Shown here piece after piece: positions 24,471 through 34,672 of a stretch of 64,000 nt of DNA. The position numbers were made by a program, and so were the translations under genes. Within the stretch, counting starts at the first letter, position 1; the number at the start of each line of letters is the position of its first letter. Source of the stretch: SIAJ01 sp963773845 (lineage in GTDB: Bacteria > Planctomycetota > Planctomycetia > Gemmatales > Gemmataceae); NCBI GenBank assembly GCA_963773845.1, contig CAVZCU010000009.1:992001-1056000 (forward strand), in the 5' to 3' direction. The notes beneath the pieces were generated by a model. That model did no database searches and was not told the origin of the DNA. It was given only the letters and a program-made list of their open reading frames with translations.

Positions 24471-25445
24471 CTAGGCGAAGTCATCTCGAACCCCCTCGTA
24501 CGACTCTTTCAATACCGGCACGGCCGTATCGGCAACAATGTCTTGCACCACGAGAGAACTCGTGCGCTTGCGCAGCCGGCTTTCGGGCTTGAGAATCAAG
24601 CGATGGGCGAGCACTGGCTGGGCCATGCGCTTCACGTCGTCGGGCAGGACGAAGTCGCGACCGCCAATCGCCGCCAGCGCTTGCGACGTGCGAAAGAGTG
24701 CGATCGATGCCCGCGGACTGCCGCCGAGCAAGACGTCCTCGTGCTCTCGGCTGCCATGAACAATCTGCAGGATGTAGTTGCGAATCTTGTCGTCGAGGTG
24801 AATGTCGCGAATCGCCGCCTGTGCCGCCAGGATGTCCTCCGCCTTCGCCACCGGGTGCAAATCGTCGATGGGATGCCCCTTCTGCATGCGCAGAAGCATT
24901 TTGCCTTCTTCGTCGAGCGTTGGATAGCCAAGACTGAGCCGCACGAGGAACCGATCGAGTTGTGCTTCCGGGAGGGGAAACGTTCCCTCCTGATCGATTG
25001 GGTTCTGAGTGGCGACCACCAGGAACGGCGGTTTGAGCGTATACGTCTTGCCATCGACCGTGACGCGGCGCTCCGCCATGGCCTCGAGTAGTGCCGATTG
25101 CGTTCGCGGCGTGGCCCGGTTGATTTCGTCGGCGAGCAGAGTTTGTGCGAAGACGGGACCGGGGCGGAACTCGAATTCAGCGGTTTTTTGGTTGAAGATC
25201 GAAACGCCGGTCACATCCGTCGGCAGAAGGTCCGGGGTACATTGCAGCCGCTTGAACGTGCAGCCGATGCTGATTGCCAGCGCTCGGGCCAGCATCGTCT
25301 TGGCGACGCCGGGCACGTCTTCGAGCAGAATGTGACCTTCGCACAAATAGGCGGCCAGCGCCAGCGTCAGCGATTGCCGCTTGCCGATGATCACTTTCTC
25401 GATGTTGCCGATCAATTTGCCGGCAAGTGTTGCGACGTCGGACAT
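24471..25445 (-). CDS. MoxR-family AAA+ ATPase
   Basis: A 324-residue AAA+ ATPase of the MoxR (AAA_3) family. Visible are Walker A (LEDVPGVAKTMLARA), Walker B (LLADEINRATPRTQSALLEAM), the sensor region VVATQNPIDQEGTFPLPEAQLDRF, and the C-terminal lid with GGSPRASIALFRTSQALA. MoxR ATPases assist maturation of protein complexes and usually sit next to a vWA or DUF58 gene; none is found here, the only partner being the cupin gene 9 bp downstream. The ATG 25443-25445 was preferred over the in-frame TTG six bases earlier. Cytoplasmic. Confidence 0.9.
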   Translation of the reverse strand: MSDVATLAGKLIGNIEKVIIGKRQSLTLALAAYLCEGHILLEDVPGVAKTMLARALAISIGCTFKRLQCTPDLLPTDVTGVSIFNQKTAEFEFRPGPVFAQTLLADEINRATPRTQSALLEAMAERRVTVDGKTYTLKPPFLVVATQNPIDQEGTFPLPEAQLDRFLVRLSLGYPTLDEEGKMLLRMQKGHPIDDLHPVAKAEDILAAQAAIRDIHLDDKIRNYILQIVHGSREHEDVLLGGSPRASIALFRTSQALAAIGGRDFVLPDDVKRMAQPVLAHRLILKPESRLRKRTSSLVVQDIVADTAVPVLKESYEGVRDDFA

Positions 25446-25549
25446 TCGCAAGGTTCAAGCGTCAAGTTTCATGGCTCGAGTTGTCAGCTTAACTAGATTG
25501 AGTCGGAAAAACAACGAGCACGCAAATTGGCAGTCCGGTATGCGGCTGC

Positions 25550-25954
25550 TCATTCGAGGGGGCCAATTGGTCCGGGATGCGCGATGGAACAGTGCGTAGG
25601 CTTCGCAGCCCAGCGCGCACCAGCAACTTCAAACTTGCCATCGATCAGCCACATGCAGCCGGGACCCCTGGACTCGATGTGCCACGTTGTTCTGCGAAGG
25701 TCAACGGTGAAAGCGCCAATGTCGCACAACTCTGAAGATTTCATGGTCACTTTTTCACCGGCCAGCTTTTCGGCCGGATAGGCAGGTCCTCCCTGTAGAG
25801 CCTTCGGATTGTCGCGCAGCATTTCGATGAGCGCTTCCTTGGCCCGTTCCGCTGTCAATTCTGGAGGCGTCTGGGCTTCGCGCGGCAATTCGGGCTCAGT
25901 ACAACCGGCAACGATCGTGACGAATGCCGCCGCGAAGTTCAGGATTCGGTGCAT
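25550..25954 (-). CDS. small lipoprotein of unknown function
   Basis: A 134-residue protein with a lipoprotein signal: FAAAFVTIVAGC gives the lipobox VAGC at about residue 18, so the mature chain starts at Cys and is anchored in the membrane. The mature part begins TEPELPREAQTPPELTAERAKEAL and carries further Cys (ELCDIG, GPGCMW, THCSIA). No family recognised. The next gene upstream, dprA, ends 30 bp away on the same strand, and moxR lies 105 bp downstream. Confidence 0.65.
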   Translation of the reverse strand: MHRILNFAAAFVTIVAGCTEPELPREAQTPPELTAERAKEALIEMLRDNPKALQGGPAYPAEKLAGEKVTMKSSELCDIGAFTVDLRRTTWHIESRGPGCMWLIDGKFEVAGARWAAKPTHCSIAHPGPIGPLE

Positions 25955-25984
25955 TTTGCTGACCTCGTGCCCGTGCGACGAAGG

Positions 25985-27105
25985 CTACCGTCGCTCGTAC
26001 ATATTACCGGCTCCTCGACGGATCAGCTTCTTCATTTCCATCATCAACAACAGTGTGCTGATCTCACCGGCCGAGAGGCCGAGCGCTCGTGTGATTTCAT
26101 CCTGGTGCCGCGGCTCGCTCAGCAAATCCCACACGCGTTGATGACTCGGATCCAGCGGCGCCGGAGGCGAGGTTGGAGTCGCGGGGACGGTCGCGGCGTT
26201 GGCGACCGGTTGAGCGGCAGTGCGAAGCCCTTTGATGTCCTCCAGTAAGTCATCGACATCACGAATCAACTTCGCCCCGTCGCGCAACAGGCGAAGCGAT
26301 CCGGCGCTGTGGCGCTATCGACATTGGCGGGAATCGCGAACAGGTCGCGCCCCTGCTCGGCGGCATGCCGGGCCGTGATCAACGCGCCGCTTCGATCGTT
26401 TGCTTCGATAATGACGACGGCGATTGCCAACCCGCTGATGAGGCGATTGCGGGCGTGGAACATGCCACGCTGCGGCTCCATCATCATCGGCGTTTCGGAG
26501 ATCAGGGCTCCGTTGGCGGCGACTTGCTCGGCCAACTCCACGTGCTCGGGCGGATAGATCGCCGAGAGTCCGCCGGCGAGGACCGCAAGCGTCCGGCCAC
26601 CTGCTTCGAGCGCGCCGCGATGCGATGCCCCGTCAATACCTAGTGCAAGTCCACTCACAACCGTATATCCGGCGCGGGCCAATCCGCCGGCCAGCCGGGT
26701 GGCCGTGCGCTGACCGTACGCCGTACACCTTCGCGAGCCGACAATGGCCACCGCGTGCGCATCCGAGGCGGTGATGGTGCCGCGAACGTAAAGCAAATGG
26801 GGAGAGTCCGGAAGCTCGCCCAGGCGAACCGGATAGTCCGGTGACCATCGCGGCAGCAACTGGACGTTATGCCGCTCCGCTCGTTGCAACTCGGACGAGG
26901 GGTCGGCCGAGCGCATGGCCTCGACGAAGGAATTAGCGAGCTTTGCGCCAATATGGGGAATCTGTTCCAACTCCGACGGGGTCGCACGCCGGGCGGCCGA
27001 TGCCGAGCCAAATCGATTCAGCAGCGCCTGCGTCAAACGAGGACCCAGCCCCGGCACGAGCGACAGGGCCAGTAAATCGTGCAGATCGGAATCCGATTGC
27101 GGCAT
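25985..27105 (-). CDS. dprA: DNA-processing protein DprA (one frame break)
   Basis: A protein of about 373 residues that loads RecA on incoming single-stranded DNA during natural transformation. The N-terminal helix-hairpin-helix part (LLALSLVPGLGPRLTQALLNRFG) is followed by the Rossmann-like core: AVAIVGSRRCTAYGQR, VVSGLALGIDGASHRGAL, SETPMMMEPQRGMFHARNRLISGL and GALITARHAAEQGRDLFAIP. One base is missing near 26300: the frame runs out after NVDSATA and reopens as SLRLLRDGAKLIRDVDDLLED, followed by a winged-helix C-terminus ending EMKKLIRRGAGNMYERR. Start ATG 27105; the frame begins 19 codons earlier. Divergent from the first glycosyltransferase. Confidence 0.9.
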
Positions 27106-27209
27106 GAGCAAGTCTCGAAGGAATGAGAGTATTCTCTCGATTTGCCAGCCAGACGCAATCAAGTTCTTTCGTCTTGAGTTTCCACGGGCGAATTCGTAAA
27201 CCCCCTGCG

Positions 27210-28381
27210 ATGCGCGTCGTCGTCAATGCCACTGCCGCCCTGGGGAACCGAACCGGAGTCGGGCACTACACGGTGGAGTTGATTCGTGCTCTCGCGAGCA
27301 GCCAAAGCGTGCGTTTGACGCTCTATCCACATCCGGTCCTCGGGCGAATCCGCATGCGACTCGGCGGCGGCCCGAGGCCAGCGGCGCCGAGCAACGGCCT
27401 TCTGCCAAGTCGCAAAAGCCTGATGCGCCGAATCGCCCGCGTTCCCTTTCGCTGGGGCTGGCGAGCGCTGGTTGAAACGGAGATTCGCCGCACCTTCCAT
27501 CCGCATCGGGTCGATCTCTACCACGAGCCGAACTTTTTCCCGATCGAAACGCGAGTGCCGACGGTCGTGACCGTACATGATCTATCAGCGGTGTTGCATC
27601 CCGAATGGCATCCCACAGAGCGCGCGAAGAAGTTCGAAAGCGAGTTTCTCCCGCGAATCCACGATTTTGCCCACATTTTGACCGATAGCGACAGCTCGCG
27701 CGACGAGATCATTCGTGTGCTCGACTTCCCGGCCAATCGAATCACGCGCGCTTACCCCGGTATCCGCGAAACGCTTCGGCCGTTGGCGCCAGAGCAGGTG
27801 GCGCCGGTACTTCAGCGCCTGGGCCTGCGGGCGAATTATTTCTTGCACGTCGGCACGATCGAACCGCGGAAGAATCTGCTCATGCTGCTGCGGCGTATGC
27901 ATCGCTGCCCAAGAACCTGCGCGATCGGTGCCCGCTCGTTCTGGTCGGCCCATGGGGTTGGGGCTTCGATGACGTCGCTTCATTTTTCGAAGGCGAAGCG
28001 AAGCAGCAGAACGTTCGACATCTCGGTTATGTTGCCGAGGCGGATTTGCCTGCCATTTATAATGGCGCTCTTGCGCTTGTATTCCCGACGCACTACGAGG
28101 GATTCGGCCTGCCCGCCGCGGAAATGATGGCCTGTGGCGGAGCGGTCATCGCCTCATCCACGCCGACTGTCGCGGAAGTGCTCGGCGGCTGCGGGACGCT
28201 TCGCGATCCGAACGATATCGACGGTTGGCGCGAAGCGATGATGCGAGCAATCGCGGATGCGGACTGGCTGAGTTCGATTCGCATCGGCGGCACGAATCGC
28301 GCGGGTGAATTCACCTGGGCCAATTGTGCCCGCGACACGCTGGCCGGCTATCACGCGGCGCTGGCGCCCATCGTCTCGTAG
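27210..28381 (+). CDS. glycosyltransferase family 4-like protein (one frame break)
   Basis: A GT-B glycosyltransferase of about 390 residues. The N-terminal half has GNRTGVGHYTVELIRAL and the conserved VVTVHDLSAVLHPEWHP segment with FLHVGTIEPRKNL at the start of the second Rossmann domain. A missing base near 27891-27893 shifts the frame: AYASLPKNLRDRCPLVLVG then runs through RHLGYVAEADLPAIYNGALALVFPTHYEGFGLPAAEMMACGGAVIAS to the stop, holding the donor-binding E-x7-E motif. Mannosyl- or glucosyl-transfer to a lipid or polysaccharide is likely; the acceptor is unknown. First of three glycosyltransferase genes in a row. Confidence 0.85.
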
Positions 28382-28413
28382 GTACAATCACCAAATCCTC
28401 GCGGAGAATGTGA

Positions 28414-29592
28414 TTGCCCATACGGCGCGTCTTGCACGTTCACGACCGTTCGCCCCAGGTGCTGGGCGGCGCCGAAGTCCTGCTGGCACGTACCTGCGAG
28501 CTTCAACGGGCGGCCGGCTGGGACGTGCACACATTCACCGAAGCCGATCTCTCCGATGCCCGGCCAACGGCATTGCGCTATCTCCACAATCGCGGCGCCG
28601 TCCGCGACCTACGCAAGACGCTTGAAACATTGAATCCAGGTGTGGTGCATCTGCACAATTACTACCATCTTCTTTCGCCGGCGATTCTTCCCATGTTGGC
28701 GCGCCACAAGCGCAAGTTCGGCGTCCGCATCGTGATGACTGCCCACGATTATCACCTCGTCTGTCCGAACTCGGGGGGCAACTGGTTTCGCAATGGGCCG
28801 CGACTGGCCGACGTCGATCGATTGCATTCGTGGCAGTATCTCTTGACTCGCCGATGGGACCATCGGGGTCGCGCTCACTCGTCTCTCAAGCTGTTGCAAC
28901 ATCTCTGGCACTATCGCCTGCACGACCGCCGGCGAATGATCGATATGGTCATATGCACCTGCCGATTCCTTCAAGATCTGGTCGCTCGGCTGGGCATACC
29001 GGCAGTGCACGTGGCGAATCCGAACCCGCCGGTCACGCCACTAGGTGTTCCGCGTTCCCACGAGTTGACATTCGCATTCGCCGGGAGAATTGAGCCCGAA
29101 AAGGGCATTCGCCGTTTTCTGGAACTGCTTCCCGCCGATTTTTCGGCCCGGGTTGTCATTGTCGGCGAGGGGGATGACCGGCAGGCCTGCGAATCAATCT
29201 GTGCCGCGCGCGGCTGGGCCGATCGCGTCGTGTTTCTTGGCCGGCGCACGCATGACGAGACGGTCGCCGCGATTGCTGCCGCTCATGTCGTCGTCGTGCC
29301 ATCATTGTTGTTTGAGACCTATCCCCTGGTCGCTCAGGAAGCCTTGACGGTTGGGACGAACCTTTTAGTCGCCGACTATGGCGGAATGCGCGAGGTCGTC
29401 CTCGACGCCGGCATCGGCTATCGCTTTCATCCGGACCAACCAGAGACGCTGGCGGAACAGCTTCGCATGATTCGAGAGTCATTCGTCGCGGGAACGCTGA
29501 ATTCGTTTGATCCGAGCGCCTTTCTGGCGGCGCGTACGGAGGCCAATTATCTCGACGGACTCTTGCGGGCTTGCTCCGGAGGCGCGGCATGA
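28414..29592 (+). CDS. glycosyltransferase family 4 protein
   Basis: A 392-residue GT-B enzyme. N-terminal domain: RVLHVHDRSPQVLGGAEVLL and VVHLHNYYHLLSPAILPML; second domain: ELTFAFAGRIEPEKGIRRFLE and the donor site VVVVPSLLFETYPLVAQEALTVG. Start TTG 28414 (PIRRVLHVHD) is preceded by GGAG (28403-28406). The stop overlaps the next gene by four bases (ATGA at 29589-29592), so it is in one transcript with it. The product probably adds a sugar to a cell-surface glycan. Confidence 0.88.
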   Translation: MPIRRVLHVHDRSPQVLGGAEVLLARTCELQRAAGWDVHTFTEADLSDARPTALRYLHNRGAVRDLRKTLETLNPGVVHLHNYYHLLSPAILPMLARHKRKFGVRIVMTAHDYHLVCPNSGGNWFRNGPRLADVDRLHSWQYLLTRRWDHRGRAHSSLKLLQHLWHYRLHDRRRMIDMVICTCRFLQDLVARLGIPAVHVANPNPPVTPLGVPRSHELTFAFAGRIEPEKGIRRFLELLPADFSARVVIVGEGDDRQACESICAARGWADRVVFLGRRTHDETVAAIAAAHVVVVPSLLFETYPLVAQEALTVGTNLLVADYGGMREVVLDAGIGYRFHPDQPETLAEQLRMIRESFVAGTLNSFDPSAFLAARTEANYLDGLLRACSGGAA

Positions 29593-30869
29593 GGATCCTG
29601 CTCGTTGCTCCGTTTTTCCCCCCGCACCGAGCCGTCGCCTCGCTTCGCACGCATTCATTCGCCCAAGCCTGGGCGGCGGCCGGTCACGATGTGACTGTCC
29701 TCACCACAATCAAGCGCGAAGATCAGGTTGGACTCGATCTCTCGTGCACTGGCTTCCGCGTGATCGAATTGGCGTATGGCGTGCCGAGATTGCTCGAACG
29801 AATGCGCGCCGGCGAACGGTCGAGTCGAGAACAGACTCTTGCCGCCTCGCCGAGCGTTGCGGGCAAGCTGTTCCATCCGCTTCGCTGGCTGAAGGCACGT
29901 GCCGGGATGTTCGCTGGCGTTCGCGAGCCCGATCTCGCCGACTTTTGGATCAAGCCCGCAGTGCGTTGGGCACTGGACAATGGCCCGTGGGACACCGTCG
30001 TCAGCTCATTCGGACCGCCCGCGTCAATCCGGGTAGGGCTCGCCGTCAAGCAACGCCGTGGATGCAAGATCTGGGCAATCGACTTCCGCGATCTGTGGAC
30101 CGATCACCATCTGTATGGCGGGTTGATCCCGTTCACATTTCTGGAACGCCGAATCGAACGAAAGGCCTTGGCCCTGGCCGATCGGCTGGTCACGGTTTCA
30201 CCCGAACTGGCGAAACGACTGAGCACGAAATGCGACAAGACGGTCGAGGTCATTTACAACGGCTACGACCCGACCCATTTCGCGAGCGTCCCGGCCGAAC
30301 CAGCGTTTCCCAAGGATGGCCGGGTTCGACTCGTCTACACCGGATCCGTCTTCGAACGAGGCCAGGACTTAAACCCGATCTGTGCCGCCGTGGCTGGGGA
30401 ACCGGCTGCCAGCCTGGTTGTCGCATCCGATCAGGCGGACGCGTGGAGGACGGCTGCGCATCGCCATGGATTGGGTGAGCGGCTCGATTTTCGGGGATCA
30501 CTACCGCGCACCGAAGCCTTGCGACTGCAGCGCGATGCCAGCGCTTTGATCCTGCTCGACTGGCACGATCCCCGCCATGGAGTCATGACGGGCAAGGTCT
30601 TCGAGTACCTTGTGTCGCCTGCGCCGATTTGGGTGGTTGGCGGTACCCGCCATTCGCCGGTAGCCCGACTAGTAATGGAAGCGGGTCGGGGGATGGCGAT
30701 CGGAAAAGATGTGGAGCGAATTCGAACGGCGATCCGGGACTTAGCGACGGGAAGGGGTGGCCGCTTGGTGGCAAATCAGCCGATGATCGCGGGTTTATCG
30801 AGGGCGCAACAGGCGAGTCGCTTCTTGCAGGCCATTCTTCGTCAGCACGAATCGCCTGCGTTCAAGTAA
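29589..30869 (+). CDS. glycosyltransferase family 4-like protein
   Basis: A 426-residue GT-B protein starting RILLVAPFFPPHRAVASLR, continuing with IWAIDFRDLWTDHHLYGG and FLERRIERKALALADRLVTVSPELAKRL, a pattern typical of polysaccharide/LPS transferases of the GT4 group. The second domain has VRLVYTGSVFERGQD and the donor-binding ALILLDWHDPRHGVMTGKVFEYL. Start at ATG 29589, coupled to the preceding gene. The C-terminus is ordinary. No sugar biosynthesis genes are adjacent except the RmlD-like reductase 12 kb away. Confidence 0.83.
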   Translation: MRILLVAPFFPPHRAVASLRTHSFAQAWAAAGHDVTVLTTIKREDQVGLDLSCTGFRVIELAYGVPRLLERMRAGERSSREQTLAASPSVAGKLFHPLRWLKARAGMFAGVREPDLADFWIKPAVRWALDNGPWDTVVSSFGPPASIRVGLAVKQRRGCKIWAIDFRDLWTDHHLYGGLIPFTFLERRIERKALALADRLVTVSPELAKRLSTKCDKTVEVIYNGYDPTHFASVPAEPAFPKDGRVRLVYTGSVFERGQDLNPICAAVAGEPAASLVVASDQADAWRTAAHRHGLGERLDFRGSLPRTEALRLQRDASALILLDWHDPRHGVMTGKVFEYLVSPAPIWVVGGTRHSPVARLVMEAGRGMAIGKDVERIRTAIRDLATGRGGRLVANQPMIAGLSRAQQASRFLQAILRQHESPAFK

Positions 30870-31225
30870 GCTGCGATTCAAATCGATCGATTGCATTCTT
30901 GGCAAACCGGGTCACTTCCTATCCGACATCGGTAGTACGAAGCGCTGTGGAACAGAGAGTCGGTTGAAGGGCTCGCACGGCCAATCGATTGTCGCCGCCA
31001 ACGCGCGTGCATAACGGCATTACGTTCAGGCTTCCGACGAATAGTCATGTGGAATACGAAACCCTTCTCAGTCCTGCTGATTGGTCCTCATCACAAATCG
31101 CGAGCGGCGTCACTTTATTTGACTCGCCAATAATCTGGTCCATCCTTGAGGCACGACGAGAAAGAAATGCCTGCCGTATTTCGGCTGCCGTCTCGTCGTT
31201 CCGACTAATTGCCGAAAGTTGCTCC
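30870..31225. other. intergenic region without a supported gene
   Basis: 356 bp. The frame of the downstream HDOD-kinase remains open back to 30989, but the residues there show neither a domain nor a natural start with a ribosome site. No hairpin or RNA was recognised. It probably contains the promoter of the HDOD-kinase gene. Confidence 0.4.
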
Positions 31226-33227
31226 GTGTCCAATCTTCTTCTCGATCCACCCGCCCATCCGGCTCAAGTCGCGTCGCGGGCCGGTCCCGATCGTACAAGC
31301 GCCCTGGCAACACTGCTCGATCCGTCTCGACTGCCGACTCCGCCTGGGCTGGCCATGCGAGTCGTTCAGGTTTCGACGCAGCCGGACTGCACCGCCGCCA
31401 AGATCGTTTCCTTACTGCAACAGGATCCGGCACTGTGCGGGCAACTTCTGCGCACGGTCAACTCATCGGTTTTTGGTTTGGCCCAGCCCGTTGGCTCGCT
31501 GGATCGCGCTGTCTTGATCCTGGGACTTGCCCGCCTTCGCTCAATGGCCCTGGGACTTTCATTGCCGGCAATGAAGGTTGGCGGCATGTCCGATGCGTCT
31601 CTCCGCGATTATTGGCTGACCTCCGTCACCGGCGCAATGATCGCACGCGAGATCGCCACCGTCGTCGGCCGACCATTTCCGGAAGACGATCTGGTGGCCG
31701 GCTTGTTGCGCGATCTCGGCGTCACGCTTCTGCACCGGTCGTTTCCGGAAGTTTGGCCGATTGTCGTTTCGAGGCATGCGGACATGCCGCGAGCCGAGGC
31801 ATGGAAAGTTGAGGTCGAGACATTCGGGTTGGATCATGCCGATTTGAGCGCGGAACTGCTCAGCAGTTGGAACATGCCGGCGGACCTCGTCGAATCGATT
31901 CGCTACCACAATCGGCCTAGCCACGTTCCGGCCGGACACCCGGCCCAGGCCGACCGGGCGGAGTTGTTGGCATTCGCCGAGTCGCTCGCCGACCTGGACG
32001 GGATTGTCAACCGTCATGACGAACTCGAACACCTTCTGAGAACCGCGAAGACACGGTACAAATTGACTCAGCCGGAGTTGATCGAGTTGCTGCAGGGAGT
32101 TGTCCCCAAGATCAACGAGTTCACCAAGATCATCAATCTCAACGCCCGTCTGGACGAGGACTACGCCGACATTTTGGCCAACGGATGCGTGGAGTTGGTG
32201 AAGCTGACCATGCACGCCGACCGTACTCCGTCGATTGGCCATCCGATGCAGCCGAAGCCAACCGACCTGAGTGACCCCAAAACGGTGGAGCTTTTTCGCG
32301 GGCGGACTCCCCCGCCCGTGTTGCGTTCGAATCCTCTCACAGCCGAGGATCTACCGGGCTCGGCAACCGGGCAGACCGGCAAATTGCCCGCATTTCGACC
32401 CGAATTCCTCGTCCGACTGCCCGAAGGGGGGTGCCTCCTCGATACGTTTGAGATTCGCACGTTGATCGGCCGCGGGGGCATGGGAGTCGTATTCAAGGCC
32501 TATGAGCCGAGCCTGGACCGAGAAGTGGCGCTCAAGGTCATTCGATCGGATACGCCAACCGGCGTCGACCGGTTCCTTCGCGAGGGTCGGTCCGCGGCGG
32601 CCATCATTCACGAAAATGTCGTGACCATTTACGCGATTCGCCAGGCAGGACCGATTGCATACATGTCGATGGAATACGTGGTTGGCCATTCGCTGCAGGA
32701 GCTTCTTGACGAACGCGGACCGGCTGCCCGTCGCCGATCTCGTCGCCTACGGGCGACAGATTGCGGCCGGGCTGGCAGCGGCACATAAGCGCGGAATTGT
32801 CCATCGGGACATCAAGCCGGCGAACATCCTCGTTGAAGATGGTTCGCGCCATGTCAAGATCACCGATTTTGGACTGGCCCGTGGGCAGAATGACGCAAAG
32901 CTCTCCGTGGACGGCGCGATTGTTGGGACGCCGATGTACATGGCGCCCGAACAGGTCGTCACCTCGGCGGCGGGTCCGGCCTCTGACCTGTTTAGCCTGG
33001 GGGGCGTGCTTTACGCCCTGGCCACCGGCCAGCCGCCATTCAAGGGCGACACGCTGCTCGGCATACTCGATCAAGTCCGCGCTTGCCAGCCGATCGCTCC
33101 GCGGCAGTTAAGACCCGACCTGCCCAAATGGCTTGAAGACATCATCCAGCACCTGCTCCGCAAAGACCCCAAAGATCGAATCCGCTCGGCCACGGAATTG
33201 ACAAAAGTTCTCGCCGAATCGCGGTGA
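31226..33227 (+). CDS. HDOD domain fused to serine/threonine protein kinase (one frame break)
   Basis: About 667 residues. The N-terminal HDOD domain (about 25-230: LPTPPGLAMRVVQVSTQPD, LLRTVNSSVFGLAQPVGSLDRAVLILGLARLRSMALGL) resembles the HD-like signalling domains. A linker leads to a Hanks kinase (from about 412) with LIGRGGMGVVFKAYE, VALKV, HRDIKPANIL, ITDFGLAR and APEQ, all catalytic residues intact. One extra G near 32722 (CCGGCTGCCC) splits the kinase after LLDERGP. Start is uncertain: GTG 31226 was taken; the frame extends upstream. No transmembrane helix is seen. Likely a cytosolic signalling kinase gated by the HDOD domain, an inference. Confidence 0.82.
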
Positions 33228-33388
33228 GCCCGACTCGGACGATCCGGGGGCAAGCGCGCCGCGACCGCGCCCCTTCTTGGTGTTTTCGCGCGGCCAAAGT
33301 GCAAGAGGGGTTTTGAAACCTTTCCGTCTCAACCCCAACTCGGCGGGCACGTGCACCGATGTTGGAATAGGTCATTCACCAACTCTTT

Positions 33389-33724
33389 TCAGCAATTCGA
33401 GCGGCGAGTGTTTTCGGAAGGGGGACAATCAATCTCAGCCAGGCCCGGCGCGTAGTTGTACGCGATGACCCGGCCATTCGGATAGGTGGTCAGCCGCGAG
33501 TGGTTCATCGAGCCGGACGGGGCGAAGCTGTAGCCGTACTGCACCTTCGGCGTCGTCGAGGTGTTCACCGAGCCGCTGGTCGCCTGCCATTCGGTGGTCA
33601 GTTGACCGAGGCCGTTGAACTCGCGTTGGATTTGATGGACCACGCTGCCACCGGATGCGGCATCGTGAGAGGTAATCAGGTACGCGTTGCCCTGGGTATC
33701 ATACACGGTCTCGATCCGCCGCAC
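33389..33724 (-). pseudogene. Rhs/YD-repeat protein fragment
   Basis: An open segment with typical Rhs YD repeats: ETVYDTQGNAYLITSHD, REFNGLGQLTTEWQA, and LTTYPNGRVIAYNYAPG. Real Rhs proteins have a thousand residues or more, while this is a 90-residue island with stops on both sides. It is therefore a remnant of a deleted or rearranged polymorphic-toxin gene. No tip toxin domain or immunity gene is recognisable next to it, although the neighbouring AT-richer DNA (33816-34640) could derive from the same locus. Confidence 0.65.
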
Positions 33725-33815
33725 AGCGCTGTCGGGGCCGAGCCGAGGGTCGAATCGCCTCGGAATCGAGAAAGTAGCGTGTCCAACTGTTACTGTCCAC
33801 AGCAGCGGCCATCAA

Positions 33816-34232
33816 CTATGGTAACAGCTTCTTGAGCCACGATATGACGCTAATGTCGGATTTGTCTGTCACTATACCGGATGACCAAACAAATACTCCA
33901 TCATGAAACACTAGCTCAAATACACGGTCATCGCACCTGTACACGACTATGACTTCCTCGATTAGGCGAACTGGAGTGGTCCCCTTCATTGGTTTAATTT
34001 GCGTCTTGTTGCTTTGTACTGATTTCTTCCAGCTCCGATACGGGCTCCCAAGTAAGGCAAGTACATCTGCCTGTTTGCTCTCGCCCTTTATCAGGCTGTC
34101 GTGAATCGCCTGTCGTCGAGTCCACTCTCGCTGCTGAGCTCGATGAGTCGCCATGCTCGAGATTGCAAGCGCGAGTAACAGCAAGAGAAGCGATGAGACG
34201 AGAAGTCTATGTCGCCAACGGTTGTCCGGCAT
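33816..34232 (-). CDS. small membrane-anchored protein of unknown function
   Basis: 138 residues from ATG 34230-34232. It has a hydrophobic N-terminal segment (LLVSSLLLLLLALAISSMA) after NRWRHR, then a charged domain (GESKQADVLALLGSPYRSWKK, VYRCDDRVFELVFHDGVFVW). The LLGSPYR-like and strand-rich second half recalls SmpA/OmlA (BamE)-type small modules, but this is only a pattern impression. The DNA here is visibly less GC-rich than its neighbours, consistent with horizontal transfer. The frame continues upstream to 34841 but without a plausible start. Confidence 0.5.
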   Translation of the reverse strand: MPDNRWRHRLLVSSLLLLLLALAISSMATHRAQQREWTRRQAIHDSLIKGESKQADVLALLGSPYRSWKKSVQSNKTQIKPMKGTTPVRLIEEVIVVYRCDDRVFELVFHDGVFVWSSGIVTDKSDISVISWLKKLLP

Positions 34233-34672
34233 CTGTAGGATCCCAAGAAGTGCTGGGTTGGCCAGCTGCCTTCTCTTACTATTAATAGGTGCCGCAGTTA
34301 TCTTCACCCGGAGCGTAAAGTTCTGCGGGGGCGACGGCGCTATTGAGGGTAACACACAAGCGCCGACTAGGCCGGTGATTCCGCATCCTCCACAGAAGTA
34401 GCCGACACCACATTGACAGATGACTTCACCGCTAGAATAGTGAGGCGAGTCGACCCATCCGGTTGGTTGAGAATTGTGCTCCCTACGTAATGCTTGCCGT
34501 CCTTGGGCTCGGAATTGGTGGGAGAATTCGCCTCCTTGTGCAGTGAAGTTCTCCGTACTCCTCGATTGTGAGTCGAAGAACCAATCCGGCCAACGCGCGG
34601 TTTGATCATACACGCGGAATCGCCGAATCGGCGGCCATAGTTGAATCGGGACGAACGGCGCCGAGTGATCCT
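34233..34672. other. accessory region, no gene assigned
   Basis: 440 bp of AT-richer sequence. Two minus-strand frames are open (one giving TSLHKEANSPTNSEPKDGKH, another GYFCGGCGITGLVGACV), yet neither has a good start or similarity. It may hold a decayed gene belonging with the Rhs remnant. No repeats or RNA found. Confidence 0.4.

Noticed and set aside
30989..31225. Possible N-terminal extension of the HDOD-kinase
   Set aside because: Open frame but no ribosome site or domain; composition unlike the rest of the protein.
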